Shown here: positions 48,349-59,039 of the stretch, piece after piece
How the letters are laid out: every line of letters starts with the position of its first letter
Numbering within the stretch: the stretch's first letter is position 1
Assembly (NCBI GenBank): GCA_021736135.1
Contig: JAIPGO010000002.1
Location: forward strand, 46,698-110,697
Source: Candidatus Cloacimonadota bacterium
GTDB taxonomy: Bacteria; Cloacimonadota; Cloacimonadia; Cloacimonadales; TCS61
Direction: 5' to 3'
Length of the DNA: 64,000 bases
The notes under the pieces: model-generated
The model's input: the letters and a program-made list of their open reading frames with translations, nothing else
Databases searched by the model: none
What the model was told of the DNA's origin: nothing
Made by a program: the position numbers and the translations under genes

Positions 48349-50640
48349 TTATCTTATAACCGTCACCTTCTGTTGAGTGATAATTTCTCTATCTATTTTC
48401 AGTCTGATAAAATATATCCCTGTTGATACCGGATTACCGTACCTGTTGCAAAAATCCCAGGTTGTACTCAGTGAATTCTGCCCTGATCCGGGAAAGATAT
48501 CAATCTTTTCAACCTGTTGTCCCTTAAAATTGAAGATTGCCACTTCAGCAGTAGTAACTTCTCTTTGTTGAGAGTTTCGCCACCAGATCTGCAGTTCCTG
48601 TTCTCTCATACTTTTCGGATATGCCGGATTAGGATAACAGATCAAGTCAGGATCAATATATTCCAGTTCTGTCTGCGAAGACGGTGAATCCCAGGGATTC
48701 CATTCATAAGCACCAATATCAATATGATCTCCGTAAATTCTGATCCTGCCCGAGGCATCAAATTCCGGTAATTCAATCCCTTCCGGAAGATCAAGTGTGC
48801 CTGCATCTATGGCAGGTGAACCTTCACTTAAACTGTAATTATTCTCCTCCGGTGCAAAGAAAAGCGGATCGAGATTGTAATTCGTATTATTATCCCAATT
48901 CATTATTCCGGCACTGCCGTAAATTCCACTATGACCATTCTCAAATATATTATGATGGGCTGTGAATTCGGATGACGCAGCATTATATAATATCAGTGAA
49001 TGTGTCAGATCATTACCCCAGATTATTGAATTTATCAATGTCAGATCACTTCCTGATGCAACTGCTATTGGGGCATTTGCAATGTAAGGTCCTTCCATGT
49101 TGTTTGTTGTAAATGTACTGTTTATAATATATGACTGTACATTTTCAGTTGAACCATAGCTGATGTACGTTGGCGCCATAGGCTGACCTGTGTCGTTTAT
49201 GTAATAAAGGTTACTGAATTCACAACCAATAACATTGACTCTTAAATCACTCGTTTGACTGGATGTTGAAACATCTCCTTCTGATTCTTTAAATTGACAG
49301 TTGATCAGATCCATCCTGGAATAATTAGAAGATACAGGTATGGCGGTGATGATATTTCCAGTAATAATATTAGTGAATGAGCAGTTAATGTATTCAATTA
49401 TAGAGGCAATATTGATAATTGTAAATGCGCTGTTTACGCAATTATCTAATGATATGTTTTCGAAAATGATCGGTTCCGGGTGTGATTCCGTGTGATAGAT
49501 ATCAATGATCTTATTCCAGGATCCATTCCCACCATTTAATACTTTCAAGCCTTCAATTGTATATCCAGTATAATTTCCTCTATTGATGATAAATCCTGTT
49601 TCACCTTCTAAGTCTATGATTGTTTGATTTTTCCCTGCTCCAACAATTGAAACATAATCCCGGATTGTTACAGGATACATTTCACCGTTACTTACAGGAA
49701 AATAGGTACCTTCTGCCAAGTGAACAGTTCGGCGATGCAGGCTGTCTGCCTTAATATATCTTAAAGCAGTTTCCAGGCTCTGCATCGGATCATCAGGAGA
49801 TAGGCCACTGTTATTATCATCACCATCAAGTGATATATATAAGTCAGCTTCAATTCTTTCAATTTTCGCTGCATTGAAATCAATGTAAGTTTCATCAAAG
49901 TTTATTATGTAGTCATCATGTTGAATAACATCATAACCAAGTGGTTCATAGCTCGTTAGAGTGTCTGCAATAATATTACACATTACACCATTTCCATAGA
50001 AATTCATTATGTCTTTACCCCATGGTGAGAAGTTTAAGTAAATATTACACCTATTTTCTGAAGACATTTGGATTGGAGTATTTAAATTTCCACTGCTTAT
50101 ACCTCCTCCCTGATAAAATGCTCTGTTAAATCTTATAGTTGTACCAATAAGTACGACGTTACTATTAACAATACTTAATCCTCCTCCATTTTCGGATTCA
50201 TTATTTTCAATAATGCAGTTAGTTATTATTATAGACGATTCTCTAATATAGAAACCTCCACCATATCTTTTGTTTGAAGAATAATATCCTATTCCATTTG
50301 TAATAGTAAATCCTTGAATAAGTGTTTCGTTGCTTTCCCCGTTACTTATTCTTACGCAACAGCTTTGCTGATCACCGTCTATGATCGTTTCGTGGATATA
50401 GTGTCTTTCACCGGTCTGCCATTCCAGACTGACAACTGATATGGTCTTACCCATAAAATTGATGTTCTCAAAATACCTGCCGGGATAAACAAGCACGATA
50501 TCACCATTATTCGCATCATTGATCCCTTCCTGAATAGTCTCAAAATCTCCGCTGCCGTCAAGATTGACTTCGATAGTCACGGAGAACAATCCCCTACAGA
50601 CCAATATAAAGCATAAAAACCACAGCGTCCTTCCCATCAT
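48349..50640 (-). CDS. Right-handed beta-helix secreted protein with C-terminal sorting domain
   Basis: EVNLDGSGDFETIQEGINDANNGDIVLVYPGRYFENI...; C-terminal CYPNPAYPKSMREQELQIWW...STGIYFIRLKID. Confidence 0.9.
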   Translation of the reverse strand: MMGRTLWFLCFILVCRGLFSVTIEVNLDGSGDFETIQEGINDANNGDIVLVYPGRYFENINFMGKTISVVSLEWQTGERHYIHETIIDGDQQSCCVRISNGESNETLIQGFTITNGIGYYSSNKRYGGGFYIRESSIIITNCIIENNESENGGGLSIVNSNVVLIGTTIRFNRAFYQGGGISSGNLNTPIQMSSENRCNIYLNFSPWGKDIMNFYGNGVMCNIIADTLTSYEPLGYDVIQHDDYIINFDETYIDFNAAKIERIEADLYISLDGDDNNSGLSPDDPMQSLETALRYIKADSLHRRTVHLAEGTYFPVSNGEMYPVTIRDYVSIVGAGKNQTIIDLEGETGFIINRGNYTGYTIEGLKVLNGGNGSWNKIIDIYHTESHPEPIIFENISLDNCVNSAFTIINIASIIEYINCSFTNIITGNIITAIPVSSNYSRMDLINCQFKESEGDVSTSSQTSDLRVNVIGCEFSNLYYINDTGQPMAPTYISYGSTENVQSYIINSTFTTNNMEGPYIANAPIAVASGSDLTLINSIIWGNDLTHSLILYNAASSEFTAHHNIFENGHSGIYGSAGIMNWDNNTNYNLDPLFFAPEENNYSLSEGSPAIDAGTLDLPEGIELPEFDASGRIRIYGDHIDIGAYEWNPWDSPSSQTELEYIDPDLICYPNPAYPKSMREQELQIWWRNSQQREVTTAEVAIFNFKGQQVEKIDIFPGSGQNSLSTTWDFCNRYGNPVSTGIYFIRLKIDREIITQQKVTVIR

Positions 50641-50727
50641 AATTTATCTCTCCAATGATCCCTGATCTGCAGATTTTCCGCAGATCAGGGATTCACTCAT
50701 TCATAATTCATAATTCATAATTCAAAA

Positions 50728-53700
50728 TTATTTGAGCATTACAACTTTTCGATATAGATTCTTTGACCCTGCTTTCATTCTGATGAAATACACTCCGCTG
50801 CCGGTCTGTTTATCCTGCTCATTACGTCCATTCCAGACGAGTTCATATTCACCGGTTCTGAACAACTCACTGGCTAGTGTTTTAACCTTCTGACCCTTGA
50901 TGTTATAAATATTGATCTCAATCTCAGTTTCTTCTGCCACATTAAAGGCAATATTCAAAGAAGGATTAAAGGGATTGGGATAGCAACACATCTGGATTTC
51001 TGCCGGTGGAATTTCATCATCTGCATAGAAAGACACCAGGTAGAAATCATCATTCATACCGGTTACAATGCTGTTACTGAATACTTCTTTATCAACCGGA
51101 TCATGAACCAGATAACTTTTATGTCTGACTGCCGGTTTACGAGAACCATACCAGAACTCAAACTCTATTTCCTCTCCCGGTGGTTCATCTAATATATAGC
51201 CGCAGATCTGGGTAGTATCGGCATCGACCTTTTCGGCACCCTTGCATACTCCGTCAATGAAGATGGCTATCTCTTCCGGCAGGTTTTCAGGATCAAGAAT
51301 GGTATAAAACGGCAGGTAATCGGATTTCTCCTCGTATTCGTAATGCTCAGCCATCGGTCTGTAAACCGGTTCTCCACCTCTATGTTGGTTCCACGTAAAG
51401 ACCGTATCTCTCTCCGTACCCAGTATGACAAGATCTCCGTAATTAAGAGTATATTTGGGTGGATATACCCAGGGCTGTCCCGAACTCGGACGGCTCATAC
51501 TCCAGCGCCAAGTCTTGATCAATACCAGGTCATCTATCACGTCTTCCGGTATCGCATCTTTCACATTCTGGCTGTTCTCCAGGAAATAACCAACCCAGTT
51601 CTCGCCGGTTCGATCCAGTACCATTTTAACATCCGGATCACTTAATGCTCCCCTGTAGAACAGCTTACAGCACAGACTGTCCTTGGCTATCTTCAAGCCT
51701 AAGGGACTATTGATATTTCTGTTATTGACTGGATCCCAGATCCATTCATATACATCGTCCCATTCACCAAGAAGCCAGTCTTCTTCTAATTCATGCTGCA
51801 CAAAAATACTATCGGGTCGTGGGTTCCAGTTCGTGAGAACGCTGTCCGGATGTATTGACTGCCCGGTATTAAGGGAATCAACAATCATCAGTTTCGGGAA
51901 ACAGCGCCATTCCCAGACGATTCTTTCACCCTGTGTATAATCCCAGCCTAATACATCCTGTTCATAGAATTTATAACCAAGATCGGGTATTGAACCTTCC
52001 GGATCGCTTTCCGTAGCATCTCCGGCGTCAATACACGGACTGCGCCAGTGCAGTTCATAAGTCTCCTCATTATCAAATATAGGATCTTCATTAAAACAAT
52101 GATTGCTTGTATAGGGATAATCCTCAATATCACAATATGTGATATTACCCGTTGGGATAACAGCGTCAACTTCATCTCCTGAATTATTCCAGAAAATGCA
52201 TTCTTTGATGTTTACAAATAAGCTGTCTGTTTCATCTCCCAGATCAATACCACCACATCCCGTTACGGTTGTATCGCTTATATTATTGCAGATCGTGCAA
52301 TTCTCTATGCGTATATCCTGATTTTTTACTAAGGCAATGGCTCCCAGATATGTTGTATCAGCAGCAACATTGTTGCTTTGAAAATTATCGGCTATCAATA
52401 AGTTATTAAAATAACCAATATTTAGATCATCTGAATCAATCGAAATTGCACTGCCCCCTTCATTGGAATTTCCGGTGAAGATGCAGTCACTTATATTATA
52501 TTGACCACAATCTAACATAAATAGTCCTCCTCCTGCTGCATCAGTGGAAATTTCTCCTCCATTAGATACATTATCAATAAATTCACAGTTGTTAATGTCA
52601 ATTGAATTGGCTACATTACCCAGGGAAATACCGATCCCGCTATTAAATCCTGAATTTCCTGATATCACTGTATCTTCCATTATCAAACTATAAAAACTAC
52701 CGACAATGCCACCTGCTCCACCACCGGGAGCTTCATTATCTCTGATTTCACAGGCGTCAAATTCGATTGTGCTTGTTTCAGTTCCTCCTCCAATGGCAAA
52801 ACCTCCTCCAGACCCACAAGTATGCTCATTATTAATGATCTCAACGTTCGCCATTCTAACAACATGGCAATTGCCACCTTTAATTCCTCCACCTGATGGA
52901 AAAGGACAACCATAGCCTTCTGCCACATTATTAGAAACTTGAGAATCGACCATTTCCAGATTGCAGCCATTAGAAGAATTATTTGAAATTAAATAGATTC
53001 CACCTCCGTCAGTCCTGGCGTAATTGCTGTCAATAAGCGTATTCTCAATAGATATGTTACTGTCTAAAACTTCAATCCCTCCTCCGTTTGACAGTAAAAT
53101 CGAATCCTGAGTAGTTACCGTATTATTCAAAATCTCACAATTCAATATTTTTATTCCATCTGTTGTGATAGTACCGGATTGAATAAATTTAAGTCCACCG
53201 CCACTTTCTGCCAGATTATCAGAAATTTGACATTCAATAAAAGACATACTTGCTAATTCATATTGCGTGTATATGCCACCACCTGTCAATCCTCCATAAT
53301 TCGAGGCGATTGTCGAATTAGCAATTGTGATTTTCTGGGGAGTAGAAGCTAATGTATTTTCAATGGCAATCCCTCCACCATATCCAAAAGATGAATCATT
53401 CACAGTATTTTCGATAATTGTCGTATTTTCAATTCTGATTTCATCGCTAATGTTATATAACGAAATACCTGCACCAATCCGCGCCAGATTATACTTAACT
53501 TCACAATTTGCTATTGATATTAATCCTTCCGTTTCACTTTCCACGCCTGATTCTACTCTGATTCCTCCGCCACTAAGATTATTCTCCGGATCGCCATTAT
53601 TACGAATATCACAATATTCAATACTTACTTCAGAGGTTGTCAAACTGTCACCTCCGGCAATCATGATTCCTCTGCCAAATACTGAATCCAGATGTGTGAT

Positions 53701-54060
53701 GGTGAAACCTGCCACAAAGATACTGGCAGTATCAATTTCTGAACGCATAAAGTTAATAATATCAGAATCTATGCCATTGCCACAGATATAGGTGTTATCA
53801 GTCAGGTAATCACCGCTGCCATTTCTTTGGCTGCATAAAGTGAAAGGAATATCTCGTGAAATTACCAAACTTTCATAATAATGTTCAACACTGTCAATAC
53901 ATGACCAGACGATAATACTGTCTCCTGCAGCAAGAGCAGTAGTATCGATTGCCGTCTGAATCGTTTCGAAATCCCCGGTTCCATCATGTCTAACTGTCCA
54001 GGATACTGATAATAAAAACACTGGTACTACTAAAAGAAAAGTAACAATAATCCTTTTCAT
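50728..54060 (-). CDS. Large right-handed beta-helix secreted protein with C-terminal sorting domain
   Basis: MKRIIVTFLLVVPVFLLSVSWTVRHDGTGDFETIQTAIDT...; repeated GGGIxI...NCEILNN; C-terminal CYPNPFNPSLNIAFNVAEETEIEINIYNIKGQKV...VVMLK. Start internal to ORF 50728..54141. Confidence 0.9.
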   Translation of the reverse strand: MKRIIVTFLLVVPVFLLSVSWTVRHDGTGDFETIQTAIDTTALAAGDSIIVWSCIDSVEHYYESLVISRDIPFTLCSQRNGSGDYLTDNTYICGNGIDSDIINFMRSEIDTASIFVAGFTITHLDSVFGRGIMIAGGDSLTTSEVSIEYCDIRNNGDPENNLSGGGIRVESGVESETEGLISIANCEVKYNLARIGAGISLYNISDEIRIENTTIIENTVNDSSFGYGGGIAIENTLASTPQKITIANSTIASNYGGLTGGGIYTQYELASMSFIECQISDNLAESGGGLKFIQSGTITTDGIKILNCEILNNTVTTQDSILLSNGGGIEVLDSNISIENTLIDSNYARTDGGGIYLISNNSSNGCNLEMVDSQVSNNVAEGYGCPFPSGGGIKGGNCHVVRMANVEIINNEHTCGSGGGFAIGGGTETSTIEFDACEIRDNEAPGGGAGGIVGSFYSLIMEDTVISGNSGFNSGIGISLGNVANSIDINNCEFIDNVSNGGEISTDAAGGGLFMLDCGQYNISDCIFTGNSNEGGSAISIDSDDLNIGYFNNLLIADNFQSNNVAADTTYLGAIALVKNQDIRIENCTICNNISDTTVTGCGGIDLGDETDSLFVNIKECIFWNNSGDEVDAVIPTGNITYCDIEDYPYTSNHCFNEDPIFDNEETYELHWRSPCIDAGDATESDPEGSIPDLGYKFYEQDVLGWDYTQGERIVWEWRCFPKLMIVDSLNTGQSIHPDSVLTNWNPRPDSIFVQHELEEDWLLGEWDDVYEWIWDPVNNRNINSPLGLKIAKDSLCCKLFYRGALSDPDVKMVLDRTGENWVGYFLENSQNVKDAIPEDVIDDLVLIKTWRWSMSRPSSGQPWVYPPKYTLNYGDLVILGTERDTVFTWNQHRGGEPVYRPMAEHYEYEEKSDYLPFYTILDPENLPEEIAIFIDGVCKGAEKVDADTTQICGYILDEPPGEEIEFEFWYGSRKPAVRHKSYLVHDPVDKEVFSNSIVTGMNDDFYLVSFYADDEIPPAEIQMCCYPNPFNPSLNIAFNVAEETEIEINIYNIKGQKVKTLASELFRTGEYELVWNGRNEQDKQTGSGVYFIRMKAGSKNLYRKVVMLK

Positions 54061-54660
54061 CAGATCCTCCCTTTTCTCTAATCCGAAGCATCCTCTTTCC
54101 TGAGAACTAACATCAATTTTTTTATAAAATGATGCAAGCATTTTTTTCCTGACAAACGGAATGCCTGTCTGTCAGTATGATCTCAGCAGTATGCCCCTGC
54201 AAGTTCTATTGATACACTTGTACATATTCAGGAAGTTATCAGGATCGTAACAGCATTTTCAGGCTGTTTTCCTGCTAAAAAATGGTAAAGCACCTTAAAC
54301 ATAAGTAATATAATAATATAAGCTCTTTTCTGATTCCAATTAGTGTCACGTTTAGGCTACAGGTAGGCTTCGAGTGGGTTCTGTGTGGGTTGATAATTTG
54401 TCACCTCCAGGTGACTTTAACTTAGCAGACTGGATTATAACCACTGTTCTATTTTTTTCTCAGTTGCTGCCAGGTTGATGACTCATACATTATTTGCCCC
54501 CTGTTTTGTTCAAACGCTTCACTGAAATTTCGGCGAAACTCTGCGACGGATAGAACAATTGACCCGATATCATGTAAACTTGATGTCTCCGCTCCTAACT
54601 CACTGAATATCAATAATTTAATAATACAATAGTTTCTCCACGCTTTAACCGTGGGAAAAC

Positions 54661-54699
54661 AAGGCACAATCTAACACTTTTTCGTTAGATTGTGCTTTG
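54661..54699 (-). terminator. Hairpin terminator downstream of the M42 peptidase gene
   Basis: GCACAATCTAAC-actttttc-GTTAGATTGTGC, perfect 12-bp stem. Confidence 0.7.
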
Positions 54700-54725
54700 T
54701 TATTACATTCGTTACAGGGAAATTT

Positions 54726-55757
54726 TTAGATTATTTCGAGATAGGCTGCGAGTAATTTCAAAGTGGCAGATACCGCTTTGCTGTGTGACCGTTCATAACC
54801 ATGCGAGGCAGCTACACCGGGACCGATGAGTCCATGTTTGATATTATATCCGGCACGGAGGGTAGCGCCTACGTCGCTGCCATAATAAGGATAAATATCC
54901 ACGGCAAAATCAAGTTTATGTTTTTCCGCCTGTTCAATGAGCCGGGACGTGACTTCATAATCATAAGGACCGCTGGAATCTTTGGCACAGATGGAGACCT
55001 TGAGTTCATCGGTAGTCAGGTCATCGCCCACGGCTCCCATGTCCACGGAGATCATTTCCGCTGTATCATCAGGAATACCGCTGGAACCGCCGTGCCCGAC
55101 TTCTTCATAAGAAGTGAAAATAAGTGTCAGTTTCCGGGTAAGTTTGATCTCTTTCTCAGCAATATATTTTGCCAGCGCCAGGAGAATGACGGCAGAGAGT
55201 TTATCATCCAGATGCCGGGATTTGATAAAGCCGGAAGGCGTGATCACGGTACGCGGATCAAAGGTGATGAAGTCGCCGGCGGATATGCCCAGTTTCTTAA
55301 GATCATCTGCCGAACTCACGATTTCATCAACAACTACTTCCAGGGTCTGATCATTCCGGGGAGAAGTAGATACGTCCTTATTGACGTGAGCTGCCGGATC
55401 GCAAAGATGGATGGTGCCCGTATATTCTTTACCCTTGCGGGTGTGAATGATCACGTTTTCGTTTTCCACATTCTGGAACGGGAAGCCGCCGATGGCAGTG
55501 AAACGCAATCTGCCATTAGATTTCAGAGATCGCACCATGGCACCAAGAGTATCGATGTGAGCAGCCAGTACGAGGTGGTCGCCTTCACCACCAAGAGTAA
55601 CGGAAACAGCGCCTTTGGTATTTTTTACCGGCTGAAAACCAAGGCTCGTGAGTTCATTAAGCAGAAATTCTGCCGCCTGTGCTGTGAAACCGGAAGGACT
55701 GGGAATAGCGCAAAGTTTCTTTAATTGCGTCAGCGCATAATCTGTGTATTTAATCAT
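54726..55757 (-). CDS. M42 family metallopeptidase (FrvX/glutamyl aminopeptidase type)
   Basis: LVLAAHIDTLGAMV, KSRHLDDKLSAVILL, FTSYEEVGHGGSSGIP; start MIKYTDYAL internal to ORF 54726..55832. Confidence 0.94.
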   Translation of the reverse strand: MIKYTDYALTQLKKLCAIPSPSGFTAQAAEFLLNELTSLGFQPVKNTKGAVSVTLGGEGDHLVLAAHIDTLGAMVRSLKSNGRLRFTAIGGFPFQNVENENVIIHTRKGKEYTGTIHLCDPAAHVNKDVSTSPRNDQTLEVVVDEIVSSADDLKKLGISAGDFITFDPRTVITPSGFIKSRHLDDKLSAVILLALAKYIAEKEIKLTRKLTLIFTSYEEVGHGGSSGIPDDTAEMISVDMGAVGDDLTTDELKVSICAKDSSGPYDYEVTSRLIEQAEKHKLDFAVDIYPYYGSDVGATLRAGYNIKHGLIGPGVAASHGYERSHSKAVSATLKLLAAYLEII

Positions 55758-55998
55758 AATAACTCCTAAAATATTATTTCTGATATTCAAGAAAAAGGAT
55801 GATTTTTTGTCAAGCGATGAAGAATCCTTCATTACTCTCAGGTGGGGTTAATGAATGGTATATCGGTAAAAATCAAACCAGGAGTAGTCCTGATTGTTAC
55901 GAATCACGAATCACGAGTAATGAATCACGTGTAAACATAATTTCCTTTACATTCTAAGGACAGCTAATGTTTTTTACTTCATTATATTTGCAGGAAAT

Positions 55999-58620
55999 AT
56001 GAGGTTAATATATATGAAAAGCAGTAAAGTGATCAGACAGGAATTCATTGATTTTTTTGTCAGTAAAGGGCATAAGATCGTAAAAAGCGCTTCCGTTATC
56101 CCAATAGAAGATCCCACCTTGTTATTTACTAATGCCGGGATGAACCAATTCAAGGATATATTTTTAGGGCGGGTGGAACCGGAATCCGGCAGAGTGGTGA
56201 ATAGTCAAAAGTGCATCCGCGCGGGTGGGAAACATAATGACCTGGAAGAGGTGGGTCGTGACGGGTATCATCACACATTTTTTGAGATGCTGGGGAACTG
56301 GAGTTTTGCAGATTATTACAAGAAAGAAGCAATTACCTGGGCCTGGGAACTTTTGACGGAAGTCTGGAAACTGCCTAAGGAAAAACTTTACGGCACAGTG
56401 CACATCAGCGATGAAGCTGCGCATGATATCTGGGAAAATTTTACTGATATTGACTGTAAGCACATTGAGTATCATGGCGATAAGGACAATTTTTGGGAAA
56501 TGGGTGATAGCGGACCCTGCGGTCCATCCAGTGAAATCCATATCGACCTGGGTGAAGATTTTTGTAATATGAAAGATGTACCGGGGCATGAATGCCGCGT
56601 GAATGGGGATTGTCACAGGTTTATTGAACTCTGGAACCTGGTTTTCATCCAGTATAATCGTGATGAGAACGGTGAACTGCATCCTTTAAAACATAAATAC
56701 GTGGATACCGGTGCCGGTTTTGAGCGTATCTGCCAGGTATTGCAGGGCGTGAGATCCAATTATGATACTGATCTATTTATTCCGATATTAAAAGAGATTG
56801 AAAAGATCAGCGGAGTTGCTTACGATAAAGGTGAAAAGGGAGTTCCCCATCGCGTAATCGCTGATCACATACGCTGCCTGAGCTTTGCTATAGCCGATGG
56901 CGGGATGCCTTCCAACGAAGGGCGTGGTTACGTATTGCGCAGAATATTACGGCGTGCGGCGCATCATGGAAGGCTGCTGCATCTGAGAAAGCCGTTCCTT
57001 TCGGAACTGGTGGAAGTGGTCGTGGAAAACCTGGGACATCATTATGCGGAATTGAAAGAAAAGAAAGCTTATGTGAAGATGATAATTTTTGCGGAAGAAG
57101 AGCGCTTCAATCTGACGCTGGATAACGGACTGGCAAGGTTTGAGGAGATCAGGGCAAAACTGGCAAAAGAAGATTTTGCTGAGATCCCCGGTACTGATGT
57201 ATTTACACTTTATGATACATACGGTTTTCCACCGGATCTAACGGGACTGCTGGCAGAGCGCTATGGGCTAACCGTGGATAAAGAAGGCTTCATTCTGGAA
57301 ATGCAGAAACAGCGGGATAGAGCGCGCTCAGCTTCGCATTTTACCATGGATATCACCAGTGAGGAAATGCTGCGCCTGCTGAAACAACCGGTCACCGAAT
57401 TTCTCGGTTATGAAACTCTGCAGACGAAGAGCCAGTTGCTGGACTTTTTTCTGGATGAAGGCAAAGTCACCTTCGTTATGGATAAAACGCCGTTTTATGC
57501 CGAAGCCGGCGGACAGGTGGCTGATGTGGGCTTCGTGAAAGGGAGCGATTTTTTGATCCGCGTGACGGATGTGCAGAAAGATAATGAAATATATATCCAT
57601 CAGGGTATGATGATAAATGGCATACCGCATAGTGAAGAAGTTTTTGCGGAAGTTGATGAGGAGCGGCGCTTGCGCATTATGCGCAATCACACTTCGGCAC
57701 ATCTTCTGCAGGCGGCATTGCGCCAGGTTCTGGGTGAACACATTCAGCAGAAAGGCTCTTACGTGCATCCTGATCACCTGCGTTTTGATTTTGCGCATTT
57801 TCAGCAGATGAGCAAGCGCGAACTGGACATGGTGGAAAATATCGTTAATGAGAAGATCCGGGAATGCCTGCCCGTGACCAAAGAAAGCAAAGATATTGAA
57901 ACCGCACGCCAGGAAGGGGCAATTGCGCTCTTTGGCGAAAAGTATGGTGATATTGTGCGGGTTGTATCTGTAGGCGAGTTTTCCAAGGAATTCTGCGGGG
58001 GCACGCATCTGGACTATACCGGTCAGATCGGCTATTTCAAGATCATCTCCGAAAGCTCTATTGCTGCCGGTGTCCGCAGGATTGAAGCAACAACGGGAGA
58101 TAATGCGGAAAAGATCATCAAACAGGAAGATGAAGTTTTAACTGAAGCCGGAAGACTGTTGCACAGCAACAGGCAGGATATAATAGAAAAACTGGAAAAA
58201 CTGCTGGATGAAAACAAGCTTTTCCAGAAAGAAATCGAAGCTCTGCAGCAGAAAGCAGCAGGCGGTCAGCTTGATGAACTGGTGCAGAAAGCGGAAACCA
58301 TTAACGGCATCAAAACCGTGATCAGCCGCATTAAAATAAATAGTACCAAAGATATGCGGGGCATCGGCGACCAGCTTAGAGATAAACTGAAAAGCGGGAT
58401 CGGAGTACTGGTTGCTGCAGTTGATGATAAAGTTTCCATTCTCGTCATCGTGACCAGTGATCTCACCGGCAGATTCCAGGCAGGAAAGATCATCGGTGAA
58501 GTGGCAGCAGAAGTCGGCGGCAAAGGCGGCGGCAGACCGGATATGGCGCAGGCGGGCGGCAAGGATATTGACCGGATTGATATGGCACTGGAGAAGGCGA
58601 GGGGAATGATTAATGATTAA
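55999..58620 (+). CDS. alaS: Alanyl-tRNA synthetase
   Basis: FFVSKGHKIVKSASVIPIEDPTLLFTNAGMNQFKDIFLG; NHTSAHLLQAAL; EFCGGTHLDYTGQIG. MKSSKV at 56014 is an alternative start. Confidence 0.97.
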   Translation: MRLIYMKSSKVIRQEFIDFFVSKGHKIVKSASVIPIEDPTLLFTNAGMNQFKDIFLGRVEPESGRVVNSQKCIRAGGKHNDLEEVGRDGYHHTFFEMLGNWSFADYYKKEAITWAWELLTEVWKLPKEKLYGTVHISDEAAHDIWENFTDIDCKHIEYHGDKDNFWEMGDSGPCGPSSEIHIDLGEDFCNMKDVPGHECRVNGDCHRFIELWNLVFIQYNRDENGELHPLKHKYVDTGAGFERICQVLQGVRSNYDTDLFIPILKEIEKISGVAYDKGEKGVPHRVIADHIRCLSFAIADGGMPSNEGRGYVLRRILRRAAHHGRLLHLRKPFLSELVEVVVENLGHHYAELKEKKAYVKMIIFAEEERFNLTLDNGLARFEEIRAKLAKEDFAEIPGTDVFTLYDTYGFPPDLTGLLAERYGLTVDKEGFILEMQKQRDRARSASHFTMDITSEEMLRLLKQPVTEFLGYETLQTKSQLLDFFLDEGKVTFVMDKTPFYAEAGGQVADVGFVKGSDFLIRVTDVQKDNEIYIHQGMMINGIPHSEEVFAEVDEERRLRIMRNHTSAHLLQAALRQVLGEHIQQKGSYVHPDHLRFDFAHFQQMSKRELDMVENIVNEKIRECLPVTKESKDIETARQEGAIALFGEKYGDIVRVVSVGEFSKEFCGGTHLDYTGQIGYFKIISESSIAAGVRRIEATTGDNAEKIIKQEDEVLTEAGRLLHSNRQDIIEKLEKLLDENKLFQKEIEALQQKAAGGQLDELVQKAETINGIKTVISRIKINSTKDMRGIGDQLRDKLKSGIGVLVAAVDDKVSILVIVTSDLTGRFQAGKIIGEVAAEVGGKGGGRPDMAQAGGKDIDRIDMALEKARGMIND

Positions 58621-58703
58621 TAATTAATGATGGGCTTTCAACCGCGGATTAAGAGGATTTACGCGGATAACAGAAAATTTTTGTAAGCTTAATTAAACAA
58701 TCT

Positions 58704-58747
58704 AAGTGGACGTTCACCAATGCGCAGCAGGGGGAATGAACACGACC
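58704..58747 (+). repeat. Dispersed ~43-bp repeat, copy C
   Basis: aagtggacgttcaccaatgcgcagcagggggaatgaacacgacc. Confidence 0.9.
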
Positions 58748-58797
58748 TTTTTGATTCTTTAATCCTCAATCGTCCATTGTCCATCGTCCATTGTTTT

Positions 58798-58839
58798 CCG
58801 TGTTCATTCCTCAAGCTGCGCTTTGGTGAACGTCCACTG
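58798..58839 (-). repeat. Dispersed ~43-bp repeat, copy D (inverted, forms a pair with copy C)
   Basis: ccgtgttcattcctcaagctgcgctttggtgaacgtccact. Confidence 0.85.
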
Positions 58840-59039
58840 TTCTGGTCTCACATTTTCAGTTTCTCAGTTTCTCAATTTCGAGTTTCCGATTTCGTATCTC
58901 GGATCTCGATTCACTGTTTTGGCAGATGTTATTAATTGAGAATAGAAAATGGACGGTTCAGGGGGTGATATGTACAGTTCATCGCCATTATTTTGACCTT
59001 TCGTGGAGAATATTTATGATACTCGCCAAGGAGTAAGTT

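Noticed and set aside
54449-54667. 72-aa ORF in the intergenic region
   Set aside because: No recognisable domain and overlaps the terminator hairpin; insufficient support.
54801-55724. Plus-strand 307-aa ORF
   Set aside because: Antisense shadow of the M42 peptidase gene; no family resemblance.
57328-58008. Minus-strand 226-aa ORF
   Set aside because: Antisense shadow of alaS.
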